Part shown: positions 1-11,130 of the stretch, in pieces | How positions within the stretch are numbered: the first letter of the stretch is position 1 | Layout: the number at the start of each line of letters is the position of its first letter | DNA from: Rhizobacter sp. | GTDB taxonomy: Bacteria; Pseudomonadota; Gammaproteobacteria; Burkholderiales; Burkholderiaceae_C | NCBI GenBank assembly: GCA_021153565.1 | Contig: JAJKJU010000178.1 | Span: forward strand, 1 to 64,000 | DNA length: 64,000 nt | Reading direction: 5' to 3' | Made by a program: the position numbers and the translations under genes | Notes under the pieces: model-generated | Told to the model about the DNA's origin: nothing | Database searches by the model: none | The model's input: only the letters and a program-made list of their open reading frames with translations

Positions 1-96
1 AGCCCCTCCATCGTTCTCCAATCAGGGCGCCAGGGATACCGCGCCATGCAAACGGCCCGGTCTGGGCGGTAGGACTACCGCGTCAGCGGTTTAGTG

Positions 97-182
97 CAGC
101 TCGTGCTATGGCGAGCGTTTGCAACGACGAGCAGGGGGCTTTTGGCGTGATGAGCGGGCATGATCGAAATACTCTCAGCCTC
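97..182. mobile_element. Truncated copy (right half) of palindromic MITE family 1
   Basis: Contains gctcgtgctatggcgagcgtttgcaacgacgagcagggggcttttggcgtgatgagcgggcatgatcgaaatactctcagcctc, followed by TCA; left half replaced by unrelated sequence. Confidence 0.8.
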
Positions 183-241
183 TCAGCCCGGTGCGGGCCA
201 AGCGGACAAGGATGGCAAGCGTTGCACGCAAGGACGGCACT

Positions 242-835
242 TCAAGTCGCCGCCTGCCAGTCAAGGCTCCAGAGGCCTTTGCGCCAGTTTTGCAGCCACA
301 AAAGCCCAATCAAAGTCTTCGCATCGGTCACACCGCCATGCTGCGCGAGCGCCAGCAACTCATCCAGCGTCGCCGTGTCGACCTCGAGAAACTCGCAGTC
401 ATCCAGCACCTGATCGCCCTTGGTCAGGCCGCGTGCAAACCAGATTTCGATGCCTTCGCTCGAATACGCGATGGCGTTGTGCAGGATGCCGGCGCGCGCC
501 CATTCGGCCGCGCAATACCCGGTTTCTTCCGCCAGTTCCCGCATGGCGCAGGACAGCCCCGATTCACCGGGATCGAGCTTGCCCGCCGGAAACTCGAGCA
601 TCACGCGCGCCAGCGGGTAGCGGTATTGGTGCTCGACCACGAGGCGGCCGTCGTCGAGCATGGGCACGATCATCACCGCACCGGGATGCACAATGTATTC
701 ACGCGTGACCGTAGCACCGTTGGGCAGGCGCACATGGTCGCGGCGAACGTCGAGCAGCTTGCCGAGAAACACCTGCTCGGAGTCGATGGTCTCTTCGCGC
801 AAGTGTGCGTCGTCGGCGGGGGCCGGAACGTTCAT
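242..835 (-). CDS. NUDIX hydrolase (ADP-ribose pyrophosphatase-like)
   Basis: NUDIX box GKLDPGESGLSCAMRELAEETGY; located after nuoN. Confidence 0.9.
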   Translation of the reverse strand: MNVPAPADDAHLREETIDSEQVFLGKLLDVRRDHVRLPNGATVTREYIVHPGAVMIVPMLDDGRLVVEHQYRYPLARVMLEFPAGKLDPGESGLSCAMRELAEETGYCAAEWARAGILHNAIAYSSEGIEIWFARGLTKGDQVLDDCEFLEVDTATLDELLALAQHGGVTDAKTLIGLLWLQNWRKGLWSLDWQAAT

Positions 836-842
836 GTCCTCA

Positions 843-1001
843 GAGACTCAGAGTTTTTCGAGCGTGCCCGAGCAGCACGTCAAAAGACGCCTGATCTAGG
901 CACAAAGCGCAGCCATAGCCCGGGCTATGGCGAGCATTTGCAACGACGAGCAGGGGGCTTTTGGCGTGATGAGCGGGCATGATCGAAATGCTCTCAGCCT
1001 T
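843..1001. mobile_element. MITE family 1, complete copy (159 bp), flanks TCA/TCA
   Basis: TIR-like ends GAGACTCAGAGTTTTTCGA...TCGAAATGCTCTCAGCCTT; 3-bp flanks 840-842 and 1002-1004 are both TCA. Confidence 0.88.
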
Positions 1002-2507
1002 TCAGGTCGCGAGCGTCTTGACGATCGCGTCCACGCACAAGGACATCAGGCCGCCCGGCATCATGCCGAAGAGCAGTACGGCCGCACCGTTGAGCGACAG
1101 TATGGCGCGCACGTCGGTAGTCGCGACAATGGGCGCTGTCTCGATCGGCTCGTCGAAGTACATGATCTTCACGATGCGGATGTAATAGAACGCGCCGACA
1201 AGCGACAACAACACCGCCGCCACCGCCAGCCAGATGTAGCCAGTGACAGCCGTGGTCAGCAGAGATTGCAGCACCGCGAGCTTGGCGAAGAAACCCACCG
1301 TCGGCGGAACACCGGCCAGCGAGAACATGAAGATTGCCATCACGCCCGCATACCAGGGGCTACGCTTCGCAAGGCCCTTGAAATCGTCAATCTGCTCCGA
1401 CTCGAAGCCCTGACGCGACAACAGCATGATCACGCCGAAGGTGCCGAGCGTCGTGAGCACATAGGTCACGATGTAGAACATCGATGAGCTATAGGCGTTG
1501 CCGGCGGAAAGCGTGTTGTTGCTGACCACGCCAGAACACAGGCCAAGCAGCATGAAGCCCATCTGGCCAATGGTCGAGTAGGCCAGCATGCGCTTGAGAT
1601 TGGTCTGGGCTATGGCGGCGAGGTTGCCCAAGGCCATCGACCCGACCGAGAGCACGACCAGCATCTGCTGCCAATCCACCGCCAGGCCCAGCATGCCTTC
1701 GACAAGCAGGCGAATGCAGATTGCGAAGGCCGCCAACTCGGGGGCGCCGCCGATAAGCAAGGTAATGGCCGTCGGAGCACCTTGATACACGTCGGGCACC
1801 CACATGTGAAACGGCACGGTGCCCAGCTTGAAGCCAAGGCCTGCAACGATGAACACCAAGCCGAACACCAGCACCGACTTGTTGATCTGCCCGGTACCAA
1901 TCGCCTTGAAGACTTCGCCGATTTCCAACGAGCCGGCGGCGCCGTACATCATCGACAGCCCGTAGAGCAGGAAGCCGCTCGCCAACGCGCCCAGCACGAA
2001 GTACTTCATCGCCGCTTCGGTGGCGTTGAGGTTGTCGCGCCGCATGGCCGTCAGTGCATAGAGCGACAAGCTCATCAGCTCCAGACCGAGGTAGATGACC
2101 AGGAAGTTGTTCGCCGACAGCATCACGCCGATGCCCAGGAGCGAAAACATCGCAAGCGTGAAGAGCTCTCCCTTGAGCATGTCGCGCGATGCAGCGTACG
2201 AGCGAGCGTAGGCCAGCGTCATCATGGTCGCGATGCAGGCGAAGAAGCCCAGCACATGGCCCATCGGGTCGGCGACCACCATGCGCTGCATGGCGTAAAT
2301 GGTGAAGCCGTGGTCGAAATACCAGAGTTGGAAGCCTGCAACGATGGCAAGCGAAAGTTGCGTCAGTCGGTAGGTGACGACCTTGCGCGGGTCGGCGATG
2401 AACAAGTCAGCCAGTGCCACCGCGCAGGCGAGCAGCAGCAAGAGAGTGAGCGGCGCGATGGCCGTCGCGTTTGGAGCGACCTTGAGCCAATGATCGAGAG
2501 TATTCAT
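1002..2507 (-). CDS. nuoN: NADH-quinone oxidoreductase subunit N
   Basis: Proton-translocating antiporter-like protein, last gene of nuo operon; start MNTLDHWLKVAPN. Confidence 0.95.
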   Translation of the reverse strand: MNTLDHWLKVAPNATAIAPLTLLLLLACAVALADLFIADPRKVVTYRLTQLSLAIVAGFQLWYFDHGFTIYAMQRMVVADPMGHVLGFFACIATMMTLAYARSYAASRDMLKGELFTLAMFSLLGIGVMLSANNFLVIYLGLELMSLSLYALTAMRRDNLNATEAAMKYFVLGALASGFLLYGLSMMYGAAGSLEIGEVFKAIGTGQINKSVLVFGLVFIVAGLGFKLGTVPFHMWVPDVYQGAPTAITLLIGGAPELAAFAICIRLLVEGMLGLAVDWQQMLVVLSVGSMALGNLAAIAQTNLKRMLAYSTIGQMGFMLLGLCSGVVSNNTLSAGNAYSSSMFYIVTYVLTTLGTFGVIMLLSRQGFESEQIDDFKGLAKRSPWYAGVMAIFMFSLAGVPPTVGFFAKLAVLQSLLTTAVTGYIWLAVAAVLLSLVGAFYYIRIVKIMYFDEPIETAPIVATTDVRAILSLNGAAVLLFGMMPGGLMSLCVDAIVKTLAT

Positions 2508-2524
2508 GTTGTATGGCCCTCTGA

Positions 2525-4003
2525 TCAGCTTGGAAGCTTCGAAAGCGCCACGTGCTTCAGGAGCTCGGTGACGGAAACGTGCATGGTATCGGTGAAAGGC
2601 TTGGGGTACACGCCCATCCAAAGTACAGCGACGGCTAGCAGCGAAAGCATAAGGAACTCGCGCGAGTTGATGTCGCTGAGCGCTCGAACGTTGTCATTGG
2701 CGACCGCCCCGAAGTAGACACGCTTGACCATCCACAGCGTATAGGCAGCGCCGAACACCAGCGTGGTCGCGGCCAGTGCGCCCAGCCAGAAGTTGAACTT
2801 CACAGTGCCGAGAATGACCATCCATTCGCCAACGAACCCGCTGGTACCCGGCAGGCCGCAGTTAGCCATGCCGAAGAAGACGGCCAGCGCAGCAAACTTG
2901 GGCATGGTATTGACCACGCCGCCGTAGGCCGCGATTTCACGCGAATGCACCCGGTCGTAGAGCACGCCGATGCATAGGAACATGGCACCCGAAATAAAGC
3001 CGTGCGAGATCATCTGCACGATGCCACCGGAGACACCCAACTCATTGAAGATGAAGAATCCAAGCGTGCAAAAGCCCATGTGCGCGACTGACGAATACGC
3101 AATCAGCTTCTTCATGTCGTTCTGCACGAGCGCGACGAGACCGATGTAGAGCACCGCGATCAGCGACAGCGCGACGACGAACCAGGCGTACTCGTGCGAC
3201 GCATCGGGCGTGATCGGGAGCGAGAAACGCAAAAAGCCGTAGGCGCCAAGCTTGAGCATGATGGCCGCCAGCACCACAGAGCCGCCCGTGGGCGCTTCGA
3301 CGTGGGCGTCGGGCAACCACGTGTGCACCGGCCACATCGGCACCTTGACTGCGAAAGCCGCAAAGAAGGCGAAGAACAGCAAAGCCTGAGACTTCATGCC
3401 CAGCGGCAGTTTTTGCCACTCGAGGATGTCGAAGCTCCCACCTGACTTGTAGTACAGGAAGATCAGCGCGACGAGCATCAGGAGCGAGCCGGCAAGCGTG
3501 TACAAGAAGAACTTGAACGCCGCATAGACCCGGTTCGGGCCGCCCCACATGCCGATGATGATGTACATCGGAATCAGCGTCGCTTCGAAGAAGACGTAGA
3601 ACAGCAAGCCGTCGAGGGCGCTGAAGACGCCAACCATGATCCCGGACAGGATGAGAAACGCGCCCATGTACTGGTGCACACGCTCTTCGATCACCTCCCA
3701 GGCGGAAATGACGACGATGACCGTGATGAAGGCCGTCAACAGCACGAACCACACCGAGATGCCGTCCACGCCGAGGTGGTAGCGCACCTTGAATCGGTCG
3801 ATCCACGCGAGGTTCTCGGTGAACTGCATCGCCGCACTGGCAGCGTCGAAGTTGATGATCAGTGGCAGCGTGACGAGGAAGCTCGCGAGCGCGGCGACCA
3901 AGGCAGTCCAGCGCACCACGTTCGCATGCTCGTCGCGACCGACCATCAGCAGGACGACGCCCGCGATGATCGGCAGCCAGATGGCGAGGCTCAACAATCC
4001 CAT
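2525..4003 (-). CDS. nuoM: NADH-quinone oxidoreductase subunit M
   Basis: NuoM-like sequence and operon position. Confidence 0.96.
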   Translation of the reverse strand: MGLLSLAIWLPIIAGVVLLMVGRDEHANVVRWTALVAALASFLVTLPLIINFDAASAAMQFTENLAWIDRFKVRYHLGVDGISVWFVLLTAFITVIVVISAWEVIEERVHQYMGAFLILSGIMVGVFSALDGLLFYVFFEATLIPMYIIIGMWGGPNRVYAAFKFFLYTLAGSLLMLVALIFLYYKSGGSFDILEWQKLPLGMKSQALLFFAFFAAFAVKVPMWPVHTWLPDAHVEAPTGGSVVLAAIMLKLGAYGFLRFSLPITPDASHEYAWFVVALSLIAVLYIGLVALVQNDMKKLIAYSSVAHMGFCTLGFFIFNELGVSGGIVQMISHGFISGAMFLCIGVLYDRVHSREIAAYGGVVNTMPKFAALAVFFGMANCGLPGTSGFVGEWMVILGTVKFNFWLGALAATTLVFGAAYTLWMVKRVYFGAVANDNVRALSDINSREFLMLSLLAVAVLWMGVYPKPFTDTMHVSVTELLKHVALSKLPS

Positions 4004-4025
4004 GTTCTTATTCTCCGAGCCTGTT

Positions 4026-6053
4026 TCAAGTGCCCACGAAGGTAAGCAAGTACGGCCACAACTGCCAGGTCATCAGTCCGATGACGCCAAGGATCATGAC
4101 GAGGGCATACCAGTAGAGGTAGCCGGTCTGTATGAGGCGCACGAGCGATGCGACGCCACCAACACCGCTCGCCGAGCCGTTGATCACGCCGTCGATCAGG
4201 CCGACATCACCGCCCTTCCACAGGCCGTGCCCCATCCCGCGTGCCAGCGGCGCAAGCACGTTCTCGTTGAACCAATCCATGTAGTACTTGTTCTCGAGCA
4301 CGCGGTAGACGAAGCCGAATCGCGCCTTGATGGCCGCCGGAATCTCCGGCTTGACCATGTAGAAGAGGTAGGCCACGACCACGCCGGCGAGTGCGAGGAA
4401 AAACGGCACCGACATCACGCCGTGCACGGCCATTGCCACCGCGCCGTGAAACTCCTTGGCCATCTCTTCCATTGCCGGATGCAGCTCGGAATTGACAAAG
4501 ATCGAGTCCTTCAAGAAGTCGCTGAAGAGCATCGGGCCGATGGTCATATAGCCGATGACGACGGAGGGAATCGCAAGCAGAATCAAAGGCGCTGTCACCA
4601 CCCACGGTGACTCGTGCGGATCGTGCTGCTCGTCGCCATGCGGGGCATGGTGCGGGTCTTCGCCTTCAGGCGGGAACGGCTTGTGATGGAAGCGTTCCTT
4701 GCCATGGAAGACGAGGAAGTACATCCGAAACGAATAAAAGGCAGTGACGAACACGCCCGCCACGACAGCGAAATACGCGAAGTGAGCACCGGGCAGATGG
4801 CTCATGTGCACCGCCTCGATGATGCTGTCCTTCGAGTAAAAGCCCGAAAAGAACGGCGTGCCGATGAGCGCCAGCGATCCTAGAAGCGAGGTGATCCACG
4901 TCATCGGCATGTACTTGCGCAGCCCACCCATGTTTCGGATGTCCTGGTCGTGGTGCATGCCGATGATGACTGAGCCCGCGCCGAGGAACAGCAAGGCCTT
5001 GAAGAATGCGTGCGTCATCAGGTGGAACACCGCGACCGAGTAGGCCGAGGCGCCGAGCGCAACTGTCATGTAGCCGAGTTGCGACAGCGTCGAATACGCG
5101 ACCACACGCTTGATGTCGTTCTGGATGATGCCCAGGAAGCCCATGAACAGCGCCGTGATCGCTCCAATGACCATCACGAAGCTCAGCGCCGTGTCCGACA
5201 GCTCGAACAGCGGCGACATGCGGGCCACCATGAAGATTCCGGCCGTCACCATGGTCGCCGCGTGAATCAGCGCGGAGATCGGCGTCGGGCCTTCCATCGA
5301 GTCGGGCAGCCACACGTGCAGTGGGAACTGCGCGCTCTTGCCCATTGCTCCGATGAACAGACAAATGCAGGTCACGGTGATCAGCATCCAGTTCGTGCCT
5401 GGGAAGCTCAGCTTGGCCAACTCGGAGCCTTTGGCGAAAGCCTCGGCGTAGCTCAGCGTACCCGCAAAGGCCACGATCAGGCCGATGCCGAGGATGAAGC
5501 CGAAGTCGCCCACCCGGTTCACAAGGAATGCCTTCATGTTGGCGAACACCGCCGTGGGCTTGGTGTACCAGAAGCCGATCAGCAGGTAGGACACGAGGCC
5601 CACCGCTTCCCAGCCGAAGAAGAGCTGCAGGAAGTTGTTGCTCATGACGAGCATCAACATCGAGAAGGTGAACAGCGAGATGTACGAGAAGAAGCGCTGG
5701 TAGCCCGGGTCTTCTTCCATGTAGCCGATGGTGTAGATGTGCACCATGAGCGACACAAAAGTCACCACGCACATCATCATTGCAGTCAAGCCGTCGATGA
5801 GGAAGCCGACTTCCATCTTCAGGTTGCCGAGCGTCATCCATTCATAGACCGTGGCATTGAATCGCGCACCGTCGACTGCGACTGACTTGAGCACCATCGC
5901 CGACAGGATGAAGGAAATGAGCACGCCGAGGATGGTGGCCGTGTGGGCGCCACGGCGGCCGATGGCCTTGCCGAAGAAGCCCGCGAGAATGGCGCCGGCC
6001 AGGGGCGCCAGGGGCACCCACAGGAGTTGCGTTTGGGAGAGTTGTGCGGACAT
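4026..6053 (-). CDS. nuoL: NADH-quinone oxidoreductase subunit L
   Basis: NuoL sequence; true start MSAQLSQTQ at 6053; the upstream ORF extension is MITE-encoded. Confidence 0.95.
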   Translation of the reverse strand: MSAQLSQTQLLWVPLAPLAGAILAGFFGKAIGRRGAHTATILGVLISFILSAMVLKSVAVDGARFNATVYEWMTLGNLKMEVGFLIDGLTAMMMCVVTFVSLMVHIYTIGYMEEDPGYQRFFSYISLFTFSMLMLVMSNNFLQLFFGWEAVGLVSYLLIGFWYTKPTAVFANMKAFLVNRVGDFGFILGIGLIVAFAGTLSYAEAFAKGSELAKLSFPGTNWMLITVTCICLFIGAMGKSAQFPLHVWLPDSMEGPTPISALIHAATMVTAGIFMVARMSPLFELSDTALSFVMVIGAITALFMGFLGIIQNDIKRVVAYSTLSQLGYMTVALGASAYSVAVFHLMTHAFFKALLFLGAGSVIIGMHHDQDIRNMGGLRKYMPMTWITSLLGSLALIGTPFFSGFYSKDSIIEAVHMSHLPGAHFAYFAVVAGVFVTAFYSFRMYFLVFHGKERFHHKPFPPEGEDPHHAPHGDEQHDPHESPWVVTAPLILLAIPSVVIGYMTIGPMLFSDFLKDSIFVNSELHPAMEEMAKEFHGAVAMAVHGVMSVPFFLALAGVVVAYLFYMVKPEIPAAIKARFGFVYRVLENKYYMDWFNENVLAPLARGMGHGLWKGGDVGLIDGVINGSASGVGGVASLVRLIQTGYLYWYALVMILGVIGLMTWQLWPYLLTFVGT

Positions 6054-6066
6054 TGTGTTTGCCTCA

Positions 6067-6225
6067 GAGGCGGAGAGTATTTCGAGCGTGTCCGAGCAGC
6101 ACGTCAAAAGGCGCCTGATCCAGGCGCAAAGCGCAGCCATAGCTCGTGCTATGGCGAGCACTTGCAACGACGAGCAGGGGCCTTTTGGCGTGATGAGCGG
6201 GCATGATCGACATACTCTCGGCCTC
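6067..6225. mobile_element. MITE family 1, complete copy (159 bp) inside the nuo operon (nuoK/nuoL junction), flanks TCA/TCA
   Basis: GAGGCGGAGAGTATTTCGA...TCGACATACTCTCGGCCTC; flanks 6064-6066 and 6226-6228 are TCA; right flank is the nuoK stop. Confidence 0.9.
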
Positions 6226-6546
6226 TCAGCCCTTCAACTCGTCGAGTTCGTCGACGTTGATCGACGCGCGATTGCGGAACAGCACCACGAGGATCGCAAG
6301 GCCGATGGCCGATTCGGCCGCTGCCACGGTCAGGATGAAGAAGACAAAGACCTGCCCGCCCATCTTGTCCGCACCGATCGGCAGATAGTTTGAGAAGGCG
6401 ACGAAATTCAGGTTGACCGCGAGCAGCATCAACTCGATGCACATCAGCAGAACGATCAGGTTCTTGCGGTTCAGGAAGATTCCGATCACCGACAGCGCGA
6501 AAAGGATCGCGCCCAGCGACAGGTAGTGGCCGAGACCTACGCTCAT
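6226..6546 (-). CDS. nuoK: NADH-quinone oxidoreductase subunit K
   Basis: [25 protein letters not shown] motif. Confidence 0.95.
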   Translation of the reverse strand: MSVGLGHYLSLGAILFALSVIGIFLNRKNLIVLLMCIELMLLAVNLNFVAFSNYLPIGADKMGGQVFVFFILTVAAAESAIGLAILVVLFRNRASINVDELDELKG

Positions 6547-7178
6547 GCTTTGTCTCCGGTCGCTTGCGACACCGCCGGCAACTCGATGGTCGGCGGCATT
6601 TTGATGAGGCGCACGCGGTCGGCCTTCTTGACATTGACCTGGTCCGACGGGTCGATGTACTTCGAGTCTTTGCGGCGACGCAGCGTGAGCGCGATGGCCG
6701 CGATGATGGCCACGAGCAGCAGCACAGCCGCGATCTGCAGCGGATACAGGTAGTGGGTATAGAGCTCGATCCCCAGCATCTTGGTGTTGCCGAGTTTGAG
6801 TGAAGCCGCATCGGTGGCCGGGACGCTTCGCACGTCGAAGCCGGGCATGAGCACCAGCCCCATTTCGAGCGCAATCACCGCGCCCACCAGCAGCGCCACG
6901 GGGAAGTGCTTCCAGAAGCCTTCACGCATGGTGTCGACGTTGATATCCAGCATCATCACGACGAACAGGAAGAGCACCATCACCGCCCCCACGTACACGA
7001 GCACGAGCGAGATGGCGAGGAACTCCGCGCGAAGCAGCATCCACACGCATGCCGCCGAGAAAAAGGCGAGCACAAGGTAGAGCGCGGCGTAGACAGGGCT
7101 GCGCGCCGTGATCACCCTGAATGAGGCGAACAGCAGCACGGCCGAAAAGACATAGAAGAGCGCGGTGATGGTCTGCAT
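6543..7178 (-). CDS. nuoJ: NADH-quinone oxidoreductase subunit J
   Basis: Start [19 protein letters not shown]; operon position. Confidence 0.93.
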   Translation of the reverse strand: MQTITALFYVFSAVLLFASFRVITARSPVYAALYLVLAFFSAACVWMLLRAEFLAISLVLVYVGAVMVLFLFVVMMLDINVDTMREGFWKHFPVALLVGAVIALEMGLVLMPGFDVRSVPATDAASLKLGNTKMLGIELYTHYLYPLQIAAVLLLVAIIAAIALTLRRRKDSKYIDPSDQVNVKKADRVRLIKMPPTIELPAVSQATGDKA

Positions 7179-7242
7179 TTTTTGTGAAACGCCGGGGGCC
7201 CGCCGACTCCTCCGTCGGGCCTTCACGCGAAGCCGTTCGGCC

Positions 7243-7740
7243 TCAGCGGTAGCGGGCGTCAGCCTCCTTGTTGGCCGCGATTTCCTTTTCGTAGCGGTCG
7301 CCGACGGCGAGCAGCATGTCTTTCGTGAAGTACAAGTCACCGCGCTTTTCGCCGTGGTACTCCAGGATATGCGTCTCGACAATCGAGTCGACCGGGCAGC
7401 TCTCCTCGCAGAAGCCGCAGAAGATGCACTTGGTCAGGTCGATGTCGTAGCGCGTCGTGCGTCGCGAACCGTCGTCGCGAATGTCGGATTCGATCGTGAT
7501 TGCGAGCGCCGGACACACCGCTTCGCACAGCTTGCAAGCGATGCAGCGCTCTTCGCCGTTTTCATAGCGGCGCAGCGCGTGCAGGCCGCGGAATCGCGGC
7601 GACAGCGGCGTCTTTTCTTCCGGGAATTGGACGGTGATTTTCTTCTGAAAGAAATGGCGCCCCGTGAGCTTCATTCCCTTGGCGAGCTCGAGCAGAAAGA
7701 AGCTCGAGAACAAGTCCTTGATCGGCGTTGCAGCAGCCAT
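7243..7740 (-). CDS. nuoI: NADH-quinone oxidoreductase subunit I (2x 4Fe-4S)
   Basis: [13 protein letters not shown] and [13 protein letters not shown] motifs. Confidence 0.96.
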   Translation of the reverse strand: MAAATPIKDLFSSFFLLELAKGMKLTGRHFFQKKITVQFPEEKTPLSPRFRGLHALRRYENGEERCIACKLCEAVCPALAITIESDIRDDGSRRTTRYDIDLTKCIFCGFCEESCPVDSIVETHILEYHGEKRGDLYFTKDMLLAVGDRYEKEIAANKEADARYR

Positions 7741-7748
7741 GATGTGTC

Positions 7749-8813
7749 CTACTTCCAGATGTTCCAGGGCGATTGAATCCACAGACCCACCACCACCAGC
7801 CACACCAGCGTGACCGGGATGAAGATCTTCCAGCCCAGACGCATGATCTGGTCGTAGCGGAAGCGCGGGAAAGTGGCACGCACCCACAGGAACAGCGTGC
7901 AGATGATGAAGACCTTGATGCCGAGCCAGATCCAGCCCGGAATCCAGTTGAAGAGGGCGCTGTCGATCGGAGACAACCATCCTCCGAGGAACATCACCGA
8001 GCCGAGCGCCGACACGAGAATGATGTTGGCGTATTCAGCGAGGAAGAACATGGCGAAGGCCATGCCCGAGTACTCGACCATGTGGCCGGCCACGATTTCG
8101 GATTCGCCTTCCACCACGTCGAAGGGGTGGCGGTTTGTTTCGGCAATGCCGGCAATCACATAGACCACAAAAATCGGCAACAGCGGCAGCCAGTTCCAGC
8201 TCAGAAAGGTGAGACCCATGCCTGCAAAGCGACCCTTGCCCTGGCTCAGCACGATGTCGGTCATGTTCATGCTGCCTGCCACCATGAGCACCACCACGAG
8301 CGCAAAGCCCATTGCGATTTCGTAGCTGACCATCTGCGCCGAAGCGCGCAGTGCGCCAAGGAAGGCGTACTTCGAGTTGGACGCCCAGCCGGCAATGATG
8401 ACGCCGTAGACCTCCATCGAGGTGATCGCCATCACGAACAGGAGACCGGCGTTGATATTGGCCAGGGCCACTTCCGGCCCGAACGGCACGACCGCCCACG
8501 CAGCCAGCGCCGGCATGATGGTCATGACAGGACCGAGGAAGAACAGGCCCTTGTTCGCGGCCGTCGGGACGATGATCTCCTTGAAGATCAGCTTCACCGC
8601 ATCCGCGATCGGCTGCAACAGGCCCATAGGGCCCACGCGGTTGGGGCCCGGGCGGATTTGCGTCCAGCCGATGGCCTTGCGCTCCCACAGCGTCAGGTAG
8701 GCGACGCTCAGCAACAGCGGAAGCACGACCGCAACAATCTTGATCAGCGTCCAGACGGTCAGCCAACCGGCGCCGAGCCAGTGGTTGCCGTAGAGGTGGA
8801 TGGTGTCGAGCAT
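7749..8813 (-). CDS. nuoH: NADH-quinone oxidoreductase subunit H
   Basis: NuoH sequence ([19 protein letters not shown]). Confidence 0.96.
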   Translation of the reverse strand: MLDTIHLYGNHWLGAGWLTVWTLIKIVAVVLPLLLSVAYLTLWERKAIGWTQIRPGPNRVGPMGLLQPIADAVKLIFKEIIVPTAANKGLFFLGPVMTIMPALAAWAVVPFGPEVALANINAGLLFVMAITSMEVYGVIIAGWASNSKYAFLGALRASAQMVSYEIAMGFALVVVLMVAGSMNMTDIVLSQGKGRFAGMGLTFLSWNWLPLLPIFVVYVIAGIAETNRHPFDVVEGESEIVAGHMVEYSGMAFAMFFLAEYANIILVSALGSVMFLGGWLSPIDSALFNWIPGWIWLGIKVFIICTLFLWVRATFPRFRYDQIMRLGWKIFIPVTLVWLVVVGLWIQSPWNIWK

Positions 8814-8821
8814 CGGGGTCC

Positions 8822-11130
8822 TCAGGCTTTCGCGACGCTGATCGGGCCGAACATTGCGCCCAGCGTGGCCGTCTCATGGCGACCTGCGGGAACCCGGATC
8901 GCGTTCGAGGCAAGCGTTGTGTCGAGCTGGGCGGGGAGCACGGCTTGCGCATCGCCCTGAATGACGCGAACTTTGGCACCGCTGGCGAGTCCGAGACGCG
9001 ACCACACAGCTTGCGACAGCCCGACGAGCGCGGGCTTGGCGTCCGCCGTCAGCTGCAAAGAAGTGGCGCGGCGAACGAGTGAATCGGTGCCGTAGATCGC
9101 CACGTCGGTGACACGTTCGAGCTCCTCGTTAGACACGGTGATCGTTGCGACGGCGGTGCTCGTGTGGTTGCCAAGGCGCGAAGCAACATCGCCCTTGAGA
9201 GCATCGCTACGGACTTCTTCCGAGGTTTCGAACGTAAAGCCTTGCAAGCCCAGCGTATTGCCGAGCACGCGCAAGACCTTCCAGGCAGGTCGTGCATCGC
9301 CGAGCGGTTTCACCACGCCATGGAAGCTTTGCGAGCGGCCTTCAGCATTCACAAAGGTGCCCGAGGTTTCGGTGAACGGTGCGATCGGCAGCATGACGTC
9401 GGCGCATTCCACGGCAGCGCTGCGGAACGGTGTGAGCGCGACGACCATGTCAGCCTTCTGCATGGCGGCGATAGCAGCCCTCGGATTGGCTGCGTCGAAG
9501 GCCGGCTCGATGTTGAGCAGGAGCGCAGCTTTGAGCTTGCCGCCCAGCATATCGGCGGCGTTCAGCCCGCCCTGCCCCGGCACTGCGTTGACAAGCTGCG
9601 CACCGACGGTGTTGGCGGCTTCGGTCAGATACCCCACCGTGGCGCCGGTCTGATCTGCGATGAAATTCGCGATCGCCAGGATGCTCGACGCTTGCGGATG
9701 CTGTGCAGCCGCATTGCCGAGCAGAATGGCCTTGCGCTCACCGCTCAGCAACGATGCAGCGATGGCGTCTGCTTCCTTGGAAGGATCGCCCTGCACCGGC
9801 GCGGCGACACCCTTTGAAGTCGCGACGGACGCGGCCACCGAGGCGAGTGCGCGGACCCAGCCGCTCGGCGCGACACTGATGCCCTGAGCCAGCGGAATCG
9901 CCCAGTCGTCCTGCACTGCGTGGATGCTGTGGATCCTGCCGCCCTTCTTCGCCGCCTGACGCAAACGCGCCGCGAACAACGGATGGTCTTTGCGCAGGAA
10001 CGAGCCGACGACCAGCACGCGTTGGAGATTCGACAGCGATGCGATGGATGTGCCCAACCACCGAACCGCCTCCGACGTCGGGAAGTCGGCATGCCGCGTA
10101 CGAAAGTCGATGTTCTCGCTGCCAAGGCCACGTACCAGCTTTGCCAGCAGGTGCAACTCTTCGACCGTGCTGTGCGCGGAGCCGATCGCACCGATGCTTT
10201 GCGCACCATGGTCAGCCTTGATCTGCGTGAGGCCACGGGCGACGTATTCGAGCGCGGTGGTCCAGTCGACCGCCCTCCACTCGCCGCCTTGCTTGATCAT
10301 CGGTGCCGTCAGGCGCTCGTCGCTGTTGAGCGCTTCATACGAGAAGCGATCGCGGTCGGCAATCCAGCATTCGTTGACGTCCTCGTTCTCGAGCGGAACG
10401 ACGCGCATCACCTTGTTGGCCTTGACCTGAACGATCAGGTTCGCGCCGGTGCTGTCATGCGGGCTGACGCTCTTGCGACGCGACAGTTCCCAAGTACGGG
10501 CTTGGTAGCGGAAGGGCTTGCTGGTGATCGCGCCGACCGGGCACAGGTCGATCATGTTGCCCGACAGTTCGGAGTCCACTGTGTCGCCAGCGATCGTCGT
10601 GATCTCGGAATGTTCGCCGCGATGGATCATGCCGAGTTCCATCACGCCTGCCACTTCCTGGCCGAAGCGGACGCAGCGCGTGCAGTGGATGCAGCGCGTC
10701 ATTTCTTCCATTGAGAGCAGCGGCCCGACTTCCTTGTGGAAGACCACGCGCTTCTCTTCTTCGTAGCGTGACGATGAACCGCCGTAGCCCACCGCCAGGT
10801 CTTGCAACTGGCACTCGCCACCTTGGTCGCAGATGGGGCAGTCGAGCGGGTGATTGATCAGCAGAAATTCCATGACGCTCTGCTGCGCCTTGATGGCCTT
10901 GTCGCTCTTGGTGCGAACGATCATGCCTTGCGTCACGGGGGTGGCGCAGGCCGGCATCGGCTTGGGCGCCTTTTCGATGTCCACGAGGCACATGCGGCAG
11001 TTGGCCGCGATCGAGAGCTTCTTGTGATAGCAGAAATGAGGAATGTAGGTGCCGGCCTTGTCGGCGGCATGCATCACGACGCTGCCCTCCGGCACGGATA
11101 CCTTTTTCCGTCGACTTCGATTTCAAGCAT
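8822..11130 (-). CDS. nuoG: NADH-quinone oxidoreductase subunit G; N-terminal codons frameshifted
   Basis: NuoG ferredoxin-type domain and molybdopterin-like domain; ORF from GTG at 11095, but ATG at 11130 gives MLEIEVDGK then shifts frame at an A5 run. Confidence 0.9.

Noticed and set aside
927-1487. ORFs of the type MASICNDEQGAFGVMSGHDRN... and MRLDQA.FDVLLGHARNTLSLS
   Set aside because: These ORFs start inside the MITE palindrome and recur at every copy; they are repeat-derived reading frames, not conserved proteins.
2525-5885. Long plus-strand ORFs antisense to nuoM/nuoL (for example 5010..5885, 3789..4610)
   Set aside because: Antisense open frames are expected at high GC opposite conserved genes; composition is His/Arg/Asp-rich with no domain.
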